Positions 20,906 through 30,511 of a stretch of 64,000 nt of DNA are shown piece by piece. The translations under genes were made by a program, and so were the position numbers. Origin of the DNA: Streptomyces ochraceiscleroticus. Its GTDB lineage: Bacteria; Actinomycetota; Actinomycetes; Streptomycetales; Streptomycetaceae. How positions within the stretch are numbered: position 1 is the stretch's first letter; each line of letters starts with the position of its first letter. Below the pieces are notes generated by a model. It was given only the letters and a program-made list of their open reading frames with translations, was not told where the DNA came from and did no database searches. The stretch covers positions 150,041 through 214,040 of the forward strand of contig NZ_JOAX01000025.1 of assembly GCF_000720485.1 (NCBI RefSeq), given 5' to 3'.

Positions 20906-21136
20906 AGCGCCTCCTCCACATGATGCCGGCGGGACACCGGGGTCCCGGGCATCGTCCACAGTTTCTGTCCGGCGGGACCGCGCCCCGGCCGGTCCGACGG
21001 ACTGTTCTTGCGGGTGAGGGTGGCAGCCGTCGGAGCAGGCACCCTACCCAACGCCAATCTAGGCGACCGGCGGCCCGGCTGTCCGCATCCCGCACGACCG
21101 AAATTCCGTGGTCCCGGCGCGGACGGCCGGGATACA

Positions 21137-21949
21137 TCAGGACTTGGTGACGCGGGCGCGGTCGATGACGACGGTGGCGTTGGGGGCGGTGTTCTGCGTC
21201 TGCGGGTCGGTCGTGAACCCGGCCTTCGCGATCTTCTTCAGGACGTCCATGCCCTGCGTGATCGTCCCGAACGGCGTGTAGTTGGGCGGCAGCTTGCTGT
21301 CCTGGAAGACCAGGAAGAACTGGCTGCCGCCGGTGTCCCGGGTCTTCTCGCTCTGCCCGTCGTAGCGATTGGCCATCGCGACCGTGCCCGCCGGATAGAC
21401 GCCGCCCTTGAGCCGCGGGTCCTTCAGGTTCTCGTCCGGAATCGTGTAGCCCGGGGTGCCCTGGCCGGTACCGGTCGGGTCGCCGCACTGCAGGACGTGG
21501 AGGCCGTCGTCGACCAGGCGGTGGCACTTGCTGTGGTCGAAATAGCCCTGTTCCGCCAGGAAATTGAACGAGTTGACCGTGTGCGGGGCCTTCTTCGCGT
21601 CCAGCTTCAGGGCGAGGTCGCCGCAGGTGGTGGAGAGCTTCGCGGTGTACGAAGCGGACGTGTCCACCGTCAGCTTCGGCTCCTTCTTCCACTGCTTCTT
21701 CGACGGCTCGCCCTTGGCGGGCGTACCGCACGGGTCCGTGGGCTGCTCCGCCGCCGCGTTCTTGCTGTCGCCGCCGACCAGCCCCGCCGACGCGTACACG
21801 GCCGCGCCCGCGGCGAGCACCACCGCGAGCACCGACGCGATGATCACGTTGCGGCGCTTGGCCTTCCGCCGGGCGGCCGTCCGCCGCTGGAGCTGACGCT
21901 CGTACTTCTGGCGCGCGAGCTGCTTGCGCCGCTGATCCCCCTTGACCAC
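21137..21949 (-). CDS. Membrane-anchored cyclophilin-type peptidyl-prolyl isomerase
   Basis: 270 residues: a very basic cytoplasmic N-terminus (residues 1-33), one transmembrane helix (about 35-56), a ~45-residue linker, and a cyclophilin domain from ~100 to the end facing outward. Cyclophilin motifs are clear (CHRLVDDGLHVLQCGDPTGT, GGSQFFLVFQ). The catalytic Arg144 is kept, but the usual FHR reads CHR and QGGDP reads QCGDP. Four cysteines (74, 109, 142, 155) lie in the extracytoplasmic part, so disulfides are possible. The GTG start at 21949 follows AAGGAGAC. It is divergent from the MBL hydrolase gene. Confidence 0.88.
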   Translation of the reverse strand: MVKGDQRRKQLARQKYERQLQRRTAARRKAKRRNVIIASVLAVVLAAGAAVYASAGLVGGDSKNAAAEQPTDPCGTPAKGEPSKKQWKKEPKLTVDTSASYTAKLSTTCGDLALKLDAKKAPHTVNSFNFLAEQGYFDHSKCHRLVDDGLHVLQCGDPTGTGQGTPGYTIPDENLKDPRLKGGVYPAGTVAMANRYDGQSEKTRDTGGSQFFLVFQDSKLPPNYTPFGTITQGMDVLKKIAKAGFTTDPQTQNTAPNATVVIDRARVTKS

Positions 21950-22007
21950 CAGGCCGTCTCCTTGGTCCGCATGATCTGCCGTGGCCCGTACCGTATACGG
22001 GTTCGCT

Positions 22008-22026
22008 CCGGCGGGAGTCCCGCCGG
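22008..22026. promoter_or_regulatory. Palindrome in the divergent promoter region, next to a -10-like TAGGCT
   Basis: CCGGCGGG-AGT-CCCGCCGG is a perfect 8+8 inverted repeat. It lies immediately upstream of TAGGCT (22027-22032), a candidate -10 for the plus-strand MBL gene, so it occupies the spacer where a repressor would bind. A second palindrome, CCGTATACGG, lies a few bases further upstream. Confidence 0.3.
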
Positions 22027-22132
22027 TAGGCTCTGAACAGCAGAGATCTTGCAGCATGTTTCTGTGAGATCCGCCAGGGCCGCAGCCAGGGCCTGCCAGG
22101 ATCTGTCCGCCGGACGATTGATGAGGACGAAC

Positions 22133-22849
22133 GTGCTGATTGCCGGGTTCCCCGCCGGGGCCTGGGGCACCAATTGCTACTTGGTCGCCCCCGCCGCGGG
22201 TGAGGAGTGCGTGATCATCGACCCCGGCCACCAGGCCGCCGACGGTGTCGCGGAAGCGGTGAAGAAGCATCGCCTCAAGCCCGTCGCCGTCGTCCTCACC
22301 CACGGCCACATCGACCACGTCGCCTCGGTGGTGCCGGTCTGCGGCGCGCACGACGTCCCCGCCTGGATCCACCCCGAGGACCGCTACATGATGAGCGACC
22401 CGGAGAAGGCGCTGGGCCGGTCGATCGGACAGCCGCTGATGGGCGAGCTGACGGTGGGAGAGCCGGATGACGTCAAGGAGCTGGCGGACGGCGGGAAGCT
22501 TGCGCTTGCCGGGATGGAGTTCGCCGTCTCCCATGCGCCGGGCCATACCAAGGGGTCGGTGACCTTCAGGATGCCCGAGCAGGCCGACATTCCGCCGGTC
22601 TTCTTCTCGGGTGACCTGCTCTTCGCCGGCTCCATCGGACGCACCGACCTGCCCGGCGGCGACCACGCCGAGATCCTCCGGTCGCTGGAGCGCGTATGCC
22701 TCCCGCTGGACGACTCGACCGTGGTGCTGTCCGGCCACGGCCCCCAGACCACCATCGGCCAGGAGCGCGCCACCAATCCCTTCCTGCGGGAGGTGGCCGC
22801 CGGCCTCGGAACGGGCCCCCAGAGCCCGGCTCCGCGACGAGGAATGTGA
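22133..22849 (+). CDS. Metallo-beta-lactamase-fold hydrolase (glyoxalase II-like)
   Basis: A 238-residue MBL-fold enzyme. The binuclear zinc motif is THGHIDH at residues 56-62, followed by HAPGHTKGS and [15 protein letters not shown] with the bridging Asp, and a final SGHGPQT histidine. This is the pattern of the glyoxalase II/RelA-neighbour group of hydroxyacylglutathione-like hydrolases, but the substrate is unknown, and Streptomyces uses mycothiol rather than glutathione. The GTG at 22133 follows TGAGGACG. An ATG 12 bp upstream is the alternative. It leads into hisS with no terminator between. Confidence 0.85.
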   Translation: MLIAGFPAGAWGTNCYLVAPAAGEECVIIDPGHQAADGVAEAVKKHRLKPVAVVLTHGHIDHVASVVPVCGAHDVPAWIHPEDRYMMSDPEKALGRSIGQPLMGELTVGEPDDVKELADGGKLALAGMEFAVSHAPGHTKGSVTFRMPEQADIPPVFFSGDLLFAGSIGRTDLPGGDHAEILRSLERVCLPLDDSTVVLSGHGPQTTIGQERATNPFLREVAAGLGTGPQSPAPRRGM

Positions 22850-22860
22850 CGAAAGCTTCC

Positions 22861-24123
22861 GTGAGCACCTTCAAGGCCCCCAAGGGCACCTACGACCTGA
22901 TCCCGCCGCAGTCCGCGACCTACCTCGCGGTCCGTGACGCGATCTCCGGACCCCTCAAGCGCTCCGGCTACGGCTACATCGAGACGCCTGGCTTCGAGAA
23001 CGTCGAGCTGTTCGCGCGCGGCGTCGGCGAGTCCACCGACATCGTCACCAAGGAGATGTACGCCTTCGAGACCAAGGGCGGCGACAAGCTCGCGCTGCGC
23101 CCCGAGGGCACCGCGTCCGTGCTGCGCGCCGCGCTGGAGGCCAACCTCCACAAGGCCGGCAACCTCCCGGTCAAGCTCTGGTACTCCGGCTCGTACTACC
23201 GCTACGAGCGCCCGCAGAAGGGCCGCTACCGGCACTTCTCGCAGGTCGGCGCGGAGGCCATCGGCGCCGAGGACCCGGCGCTGGACGCCGAGCTGATCAT
23301 CCTGGCGAACGACGCCTACCGCTCGCTGGGCCTGCGGAACTTCCGCATCCTGCTCAACAGCCTCGGCGACAAGGAGTGCCGCCCCGCCTACCGGGCCGCG
23401 CTGCAGGACTTCCTGCGCGCCCTGGACCTGGACGAGGACACCCGCCGCCGGATCGAGATCAACCCGCTGCGGGTGCTCGACGACAAGCGCGCGGACGTGC
23501 AGAAGCAGCTCGTCGGCGCGCCGCTGCTGCGCGACCACCTCTGCGAGAACTGCAAGGCGTACCACGAGCAGGTCCGCGAGCTGCTGACCGCGGCGGGCGT
23601 GGCGTACGAGGACGACCCCAAGCTGGTCCGCGGCCTGGACTACTACACCCGTACCACCTTCGAGTTCGTCCACGACGGGCTGGGCTCGCAGTCCGCGGTG
23701 GGCGGCGGCGGCCGGTACGACGGCCTGTCCGAGATGATCGGCGGCCCCGCGCTGCCGTCGGTGGGCTGGGCGCTCGGCGTGGACCGTACGGTCCTGGCGC
23801 TGGAGGCCGAGGGCGTGGAGCTGGAGATTCCCGCCAGTACCGCGGTCTTCGCGGTGCCGCTGGGCGAGGAGGCCCGCCGGGTGCTCTTCGGCACGGTCAC
23901 CGAGCTGCGCAGGGCCGGTCTCGCGACCGACTTCGCGTACGGCGGCAAGGGCCTGAAGAACGCCATGAAGTCCGCGAACCGCTCCGGTGCGCGGCTCGCG
24001 ATCGTCGCGGGCGAGCGGGACCTGGCCGAGGGCGTGGTCCAGCTCAAGGACCTGGAGAGCGGCGATCAGTCGCCGGTCGCGCTGGACGGAATCGTGGCTG
24101 CCGTCCAGGCGAAGCTGAGCTGA
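22861..24123 (+). CDS. hisS: Histidyl-tRNA synthetase
   Basis: A 420-residue class II synthetase charging tRNA-His. It shows motif 1 near its start (KGTYDLIPP, then [13 protein letters not shown]), motif 2 ([20 protein letters not shown]), the histidine-specific [14 protein letters not shown] and GGGGRYDGL, and a C-terminal anticodon-binding domain. I use the GTG at 22861, giving [13 protein letters not shown]. An in-frame GTG 15 bases upstream overlaps the MBL stop and sits right after GAGGA, so coupled initiation there is possible. Confidence 0.95.
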   Translation: MSTFKAPKGTYDLIPPQSATYLAVRDAISGPLKRSGYGYIETPGFENVELFARGVGESTDIVTKEMYAFETKGGDKLALRPEGTASVLRAALEANLHKAGNLPVKLWYSGSYYRYERPQKGRYRHFSQVGAEAIGAEDPALDAELIILANDAYRSLGLRNFRILLNSLGDKECRPAYRAALQDFLRALDLDEDTRRRIEINPLRVLDDKRADVQKQLVGAPLLRDHLCENCKAYHEQVRELLTAAGVAYEDDPKLVRGLDYYTRTTFEFVHDGLGSQSAVGGGGRYDGLSEMIGGPALPSVGWALGVDRTVLALEAEGVELEIPASTAVFAVPLGEEARRVLFGTVTELRRAGLATDFAYGGKGLKNAMKSANRSGARLAIVAGERDLAEGVVQLKDLESGDQSPVALDGIVAAVQAKLS

Positions 24124-24142
24124 AACCCGTAGGACTTTCGTG

Positions 24143-24181
24143 CGAAGGGGTCCGGTGGCCTGATGGCCGCCGGGCCCTTCG
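24143..24181 (+). terminator. Terminator hairpin after hisS
   Basis: CGAAGGGGTCCGGTGGCC pairs with GGCCGCCGGGCCCTTCG around a TGAT loop, with one bulge. It begins 19 bases after the stop. Confidence 0.75.
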
Positions 24182-24308
24182 TCATGGGCCACAAGCCACT
24201 TCCGGTGCGGTCGGCTTTATGCCCTTCGAACGGTGCCCGGTGCACCCCTTGCGGCACAATGTGAGGCTCCAACGGGCGGTTACACGACGGGATCGACGGA
24301 ACGGCGAT

Positions 24309-24956
24309 ATGACGACGACTACGCTTGATGACGTGTCCACCACCGACCATGGCCGTACGGATGGCGACGGCACCATCGGAGCGGGTCGCCCCTTCGCGCT
24401 GCTCCTGGTGATCACCGGCGCGCTCGGCCTCCTCGCGGCCTGGGTCATCACCCTCGACAAGTTCAAGCTGCTCGAGGACCCGAACTTCAAGCCGGCCTGC
24501 AGCATCAACCCGATCATTTCCTGCGGCAACATCATGAAGAGCGCGCAGGCCGAGGTCTTCGGCTTCCCGAACCCGATGGCCGGGCTCGTCGGCTTCGGCG
24601 TCGTCATCGCCATCGGCATGGCCGTGCTCGCCGGCGCCCGCTTCAAGGCGTGGTACTGGATCGGCCTGAACATCGGCACGCTGCTCGGCACGGTCTTCTG
24701 CATGTGGCTGATGAGCCAGTCCCTGTACGTCATCAACTCGCTGTGCCTGTGGTGCACGCTCACCTGGCTCGTGACGATCCTGATGTTCTGGTACACCACC
24801 GTGCACAACATCAAGCACCGGATCATCCCGCTGCCCACGGGCCTGCGGAACACCGTCCTGGAGTTCCACTGGGTCGTGCCGGTGCTCTGGTACGGCGTGA
24901 TCGGGCTGCTGATCCTCACGAAGTGGTGGACGCAGTACTGGAGCACGCTGCTCTGA
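24309..24956 (+). CDS. Vitamin K epoxide reductase (VKOR) family membrane protein
   Basis: A 215-residue membrane protein with about five hydrophobic segments. The VKOR redox cysteines are present: the loop pair Cys64 and Cys72 (PACSINPIISCGN) and the active-site CLWC pair Cys146/Cys149 near the end of a helix. Bacterial VKOR replaces DsbB, re-oxidising a DsbA-like thiol oxidase with quinone and so driving disulfide formation outside the membrane. No fused thioredoxin domain is present, so it must work with a separately encoded partner. The ATG at 24309 leaves ~28 cytoplasmic residues before helix 1. Confidence 0.9.
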   Translation: MTTTTLDDVSTTDHGRTDGDGTIGAGRPFALLLVITGALGLLAAWVITLDKFKLLEDPNFKPACSINPIISCGNIMKSAQAEVFGFPNPMAGLVGFGVVIAIGMAVLAGARFKAWYWIGLNIGTLLGTVFCMWLMSQSLYVINSLCLWCTLTWLVTILMFWYTTVHNIKHRIIPLPTGLRNTVLEFHWVVPVLWYGVIGLLILTKWWTQYWSTLL

Positions 24957-25046
24957 GGCGTTTCTGAGACCCCTCCGAGGCGTCTCTGAGGCGTCTTTGA
25001 TCAGGCGCCCGGCCGCGTTGTCAGTGCCGTGAATTAAGGTCGAAGC

Positions 25047-26414
25047 GTGGAGCCCGACCTGTTCACCGCCGCTGCCGAAGACCGCCAGGAGAAGGACCCC
25101 GCGGGGTCCCCGCTCGCCGTACGGATGCGCCCGCGCACCCTGGACGAGGTGGTCGGCCAGCAGCATCTGCTCAAGCCCGGGTCGCCGCTGCGGCGGCTGG
25201 TGGGCGAGGGGGAGGGCGGTCCGGCCGGGCCCTCCTCGGTGTTCCTGTGGGGCCCGCCCGGCATCGGCAAGACCACCCTCGCGTACGTCGTCAGCCAGGC
25301 GACCAACAAGCGCTTCGTGGAGCTCTCCGCGATCACCGCGGGGGTGAAGGAGGTGCGGTCCGTCATCGACGGCGCCCGCCGCGCCTCCGGCGGGTACGGA
25401 AAAGAGACCGTCCTCTTCCTGGACGAGATCCACCGCTTCAGCAAGGCCCAGCAGGACTCCCTGCTCCCGGCGGTGGAGAACCGCTGGGTGACCCTCATCG
25501 CGGCGACCACGGAGAACCCGTACTTCTCGGTGATCTCCCCGCTGCTCTCCCGCTCGCTGCTGCTGACGCTGGAGCCGCTGACCGACGACGATCTGCGCGG
25601 GCTGCTGAAGCGCGCGCTGACCGATGCGCGCGGGCTCGCGGGCGCGGTGACGCTGCCCGAGGACACCGAGGCACATCTGCTGCGCATCGCGGGCGGCGAC
25701 GCGCGCCGGGCGCTGACGGCCCTGGAGGCCGGTGCCGGGTCCGCGATCTCCAAGGGCGAGAAGGAGATCAGCCTCCAGACCCTGGAGGAGTCCGTCGACC
25801 GGGCGGCGGTGAAGTACGACCGGGCCGGTGACCAGCACTATGACGTGGCGAGCGCGCTGATCAAGTCCATCCGCGGCTCGGACGTGGACGCCGCGCTGCA
25901 CTATCTGGCGCGCATGATCGAGGCGGGCGAGGACCCGCGGTTCATCGCCCGGCGGCTGATGATCTCCGCGAGCGAGGACATCGGGCTGGCCGACCCGACC
26001 GCGCTGCAGACCGCGGTGGCCGCCGCGCAGGCCGTCGCGATGATCGGCTTCCCCGAGGCCCGGATCACGCTGAGCCAGGCGACGATCGCGCTGGCCCTCG
26101 CGCCCAAGTCGAACGCGGCGTACATGGCGATCGACGCGGCCCTCGCCGACGTCCGCGCGGGCCTGGCGGGCCCCGTGCCGACGCATCTGCGCGACTCGCA
26201 CTACAAGGGCGCGGAGAAGCTCGGCCACGGCAAGGGCTACCAGTACCCGCACGACCTCCCCGGCGGCATCGCGGCGCAGCAGTACGCGCCGGACGAGGTG
26301 CACGGCAAGCGGTACTACACCCCGACGCGGTACGGCTCGGAGGCGCGGTACTACGACGTGGTGGAGCGGGTGCGCAGCAGGCTGGCGGGGGAGGCGGGGC
26401 CGTCGGGGGAGTGA
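25047..26414 (+). CDS. rarA: Replication-associated recombination protein RarA (MgsA)
   Basis: A 455-residue AAA+ ATPase of the clamp-loader clade. Walker A is GPPGIGKT at 69-76, Walker B is [15 protein letters not shown], and [10 protein letters not shown] is the sensor 1 region. The family-specific C-terminal tetramerisation part follows ([11 protein letters not shown] and the [14 protein letters not shown] stretch). RarA acts at stalled forks and single-stranded gaps. The GTG start follows TTAAGGTCGAAGC. It often lies between hisS and alaS or rpsD in actinobacteria, as here. Confidence 0.94.
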   Translation: MEPDLFTAAAEDRQEKDPAGSPLAVRMRPRTLDEVVGQQHLLKPGSPLRRLVGEGEGGPAGPSSVFLWGPPGIGKTTLAYVVSQATNKRFVELSAITAGVKEVRSVIDGARRASGGYGKETVLFLDEIHRFSKAQQDSLLPAVENRWVTLIAATTENPYFSVISPLLSRSLLLTLEPLTDDDLRGLLKRALTDARGLAGAVTLPEDTEAHLLRIAGGDARRALTALEAGAGSAISKGEKEISLQTLEESVDRAAVKYDRAGDQHYDVASALIKSIRGSDVDAALHYLARMIEAGEDPRFIARRLMISASEDIGLADPTALQTAVAAAQAVAMIGFPEARITLSQATIALALAPKSNAAYMAIDAALADVRAGLAGPVPTHLRDSHYKGAEKLGHGKGYQYPHDLPGGIAAQQYAPDEVHGKRYYTPTRYGSEARYYDVVERVRSRLAGEAGPSGE

Positions 26415-26486
26415 GACGGGCGCGGAAGCGGCCGTTCCGGCGCCGCACGGCAGGGCCCTGTCGAACGGGGGCCGCTCACGAGATAT

Positions 26487-28750
<2,264 letters not shown>

Positions 28751-28782
28751 CGCAGGCCCGGCGGGCAGCCGCCCGCAGGCGA

Positions 28783-28817
28783 ACCGCCCCTCCCGGCACG
28801 ATGCCGGGAGGGGCGGT
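28783..28817. terminator. Strong terminator after isocitrate dehydrogenase
   Basis: A 16-bp perfect stem (28783-28798 with 28802-28817; ACCGCCCCTCCCGGCA on the left) closes a CGA loop. The minus-strand DUF2470 gene ends 88 bp further on, so it may serve both directions. Confidence 0.85.
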
Positions 28818-28904
28818 CCCGTTTGCGGAGGGCGGCGCGTGCTCCGGGGCGGCGGCCGGCGGCGCGTGCCCGGGGCCGGCCGGGGCAGGCGCCGTCGCCG
28901 GCTC

Positions 28905-29786
28905 TCACGCCGCCGCGTCGAAGAGGTGGTGCATCGCCCGCCGCAGCTCCATCAGGTCACGCACGGGCTCGGGGAAGTCGAAACGGGCGTCGAAGACCTG
29001 GTGGCCGGGGTCGGCGAAGCGGACCCGCAGCCCGAAGCGGTCCAGCGCCACCGGTACGACCGTGCCGCGCGCCGCGCACACCCGCTCGGCCCGGTCGCCG
29101 AGCAGCCCGCACAGGTCGCGCACCTGCTCGCCGTGCGAGGAGTGCAGATGCTGCAGCAGCTCGGCCTCGTGGCCCGCCACGGGGTCCGGAGCGGCCTGCG
29201 TGAATTCCTCGGGCTCGACGGAGTCCGCGCCCCACAGGTCGTCCACGGTGGCCTCGCCGACCTCCAGGCGCAGCATCATCCAGGCGCCCCGCCCGACGGT
29301 GCCGGGCAGCGGGTCGGGGCGCAGCGCCTCGCCGATGCCCAGCAGTTCGCCGACGGGGTGCCGTTCGGCGAGCAGCCGGGCTGCCTGGGCCCGGTCCTCG
29401 CCGCGTACGGGGGTGAGCCAGCCGGCGACCCAGGCGCGGCCGCGGATGCGGTGCGGTACCGAGACGGGGGCGACATCCGTGAGTTCCATCACGGCGGTGA
29501 CGTCGTCGTCCTGGGCGTGTGCGGCGGCCCGGGCGGCCGCTGAATCCCCAGGAACCAGGAGTAGCACGTCTCCTGAGGCGTCGACCGTTCTGCAGGCGGG
29601 CGCGGCGAAGCCGGGTTCGTCGAGATCGTGGACTCCGGGAATGGTCAGAGACGCCATAGCATGGGAATCCACGAGGGTTCGCACACGCTCGGCGGCGGTC
29701 GGCTGCTGGGCGTCTTCCGTGGGACGCGGCTGACCCGCCTCGGTGCTCTGGCCAGCACTGGGCAGGGGGTTCCCAGGTCGATACAT
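28905..29786 (-). CDS. DUF2470 domain protein, heme-oxygenase/PNPOx-like, probably iron-regulated
   Basis: 293 residues. The N-terminal ~30 residues are polar and disordered. Residues ~35-200 resemble a split-barrel, pyridoxamine-oxidase-like domain (LVDSHAMASLTIPG, VPHRIRGRAWVAGWL). The C-terminal part is a DUF2470-type domain (AELLQHLHSSHGEQVRDL near the start, VRDLMELRRAMHHLF at the end). This domain pair occurs in HugZ-like heme-utilisation proteins, so heme or iron use is a reasonable inference, supported by an iron box 19 bp upstream. The ATG at 29786 follows GAGGAG. No membrane segment or signal peptide is visible. Confidence 0.85.
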   Translation of the reverse strand: MYRPGNPLPSAGQSTEAGQPRPTEDAQQPTAAERVRTLVDSHAMASLTIPGVHDLDEPGFAAPACRTVDASGDVLLLVPGDSAAARAAAHAQDDDVTAVMELTDVAPVSVPHRIRGRAWVAGWLTPVRGEDRAQAARLLAERHPVGELLGIGEALRPDPLPGTVGRGAWMMLRLEVGEATVDDLWGADSVEPEEFTQAAPDPVAGHEAELLQHLHSSHGEQVRDLCGLLGDRAERVCAARGTVVPVALDRFGLRVRFADPGHQVFDARFDFPEPVRDLMELRRAMHHLFDAAA

Positions 29787-29804
29787 GCGGTCTCCTCGCG
29801 CTGC

Positions 29805-29823
29805 TAAGGTAAGCCTCACCTAA
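29805..29823. promoter_or_regulatory. Iron box (DmdR1/IdeR-type operator) between the DUF2470 gene and rpsD
   Basis: TAAGGTAAGCCTCACCTAA matches 16 of 19 positions of the Streptomyces iron-box consensus TTAGGTTAGGCTCACCTAA. It lies 18 bp before the DUF2470 ATG on one side and 22 bp before the rpsD start on the other, so a bound Fe2+-DmdR1 dimer pair would cover both promoters. The match to consensus is read from the sequence; binding is inferred. Confidence 0.78.
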
Positions 29824-29845
29824 CTTACATGGAGGTCCGTTCCAC

Positions 29846-30457
29846 GTGAACCAGTCGCGTCCCAAGGTCAAGAAGTCCCGCGCGCTCGGCATCGCGCTGA
29901 CTCCGAAGGCCGTCAAGTACTTCGAGGCCCGTCCGTACCCGCCCGGCGAGCACGGCCGTGGTCGCAAGCAGAACAGTGACTACAAGGTCCGGCTGCTGGA
30001 GAAGCAGCGGCTGCGCGCCCAGTACGACATCAGCGAGCGCCAGATGGTGCGGGCCTACGACCGTGCCCGCAAGGTCGACATGAAGACCGGCGAGGCGCTG
30101 ATCATCGAGCTGGAGCGCCGCCTGGACGCGCTCGTCCTGCGCTCCGGCCTGGCCCGTACGATCTACCAGGCCCGTCAGATGGTCGTGCACGGCCACATCT
30201 CGGTGAACGACCGCAAGGTCGACAAGCCGTCCTTCCGCGTCCGCCCCGGCGACGTGGTGATGGTCCGCGAGCGCAGCCGCGAGAAGCACCCCTTCCAGGT
30301 CGCGCGCGAGGGTGGCTACGCCCCCGACGGCGAGACCCCGCGCTACCTGGAGGTCAACCTCCAGGCGCTGGCGTTCCGCCTGGACCGGGACCCCAACCGC
30401 AAGGAGATCCCGGTCATCTGCGACGAGCAGCTCGTCGTCGAGTACTACGCGCGCTGA
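29846..30457 (+). CDS. rpsD: 30S ribosomal protein S4
   Basis: A 203-residue primary 16S rRNA-binding protein. The N-terminus ([20 protein letters not shown]) lacks the four zinc-binding cysteines of classical S4, so this is the zinc-free (C-minus) form. The S4 RNA-binding domain follows ([33 protein letters not shown]). The GTG at 29846 follows ATGGAGG. It stands apart from the main ribosomal protein operon, as is usual in Streptomyces, and is divergent from the iron-box-linked DUF2470 gene. Confidence 0.95.
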   Translation: MNQSRPKVKKSRALGIALTPKAVKYFEARPYPPGEHGRGRKQNSDYKVRLLEKQRLRAQYDISERQMVRAYDRARKVDMKTGEALIIELERRLDALVLRSGLARTIYQARQMVVHGHISVNDRKVDKPSFRVRPGDVVMVRERSREKHPFQVAREGGYAPDGETPRYLEVNLQALAFRLDRDPNRKEIPVICDEQLVVEYYAR

Positions 30458-30482
30458 GCGAGCAGCCCGGCAGCGCACGGCC

Positions 30483-30506
30483 CGCGCGCCGCTTCCGTGG
30501 CGCGCG
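30483..30506. terminator. Hairpin between convergent rpsD and the STAND ATPase gene
   Basis: CGCGCGCC and GGCGCGCG (8 bp) close a GCTTCCGT loop 25 bases after rpsD and just before the end of the minus-strand gene. Outer GGCAGCGC/GCGCTGCC pairing offers an alternative longer fold. Confidence 0.6.
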
Positions 30507-30511
30507 CTGCC

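Noticed and set aside
24143..24308. Possible riboswitch or leader peptide before the VKOR-type gene
   Set aside because: The only structure seen is the hisS terminator hairpin. No conserved leader motif was recognised in the remaining ~125 bp.
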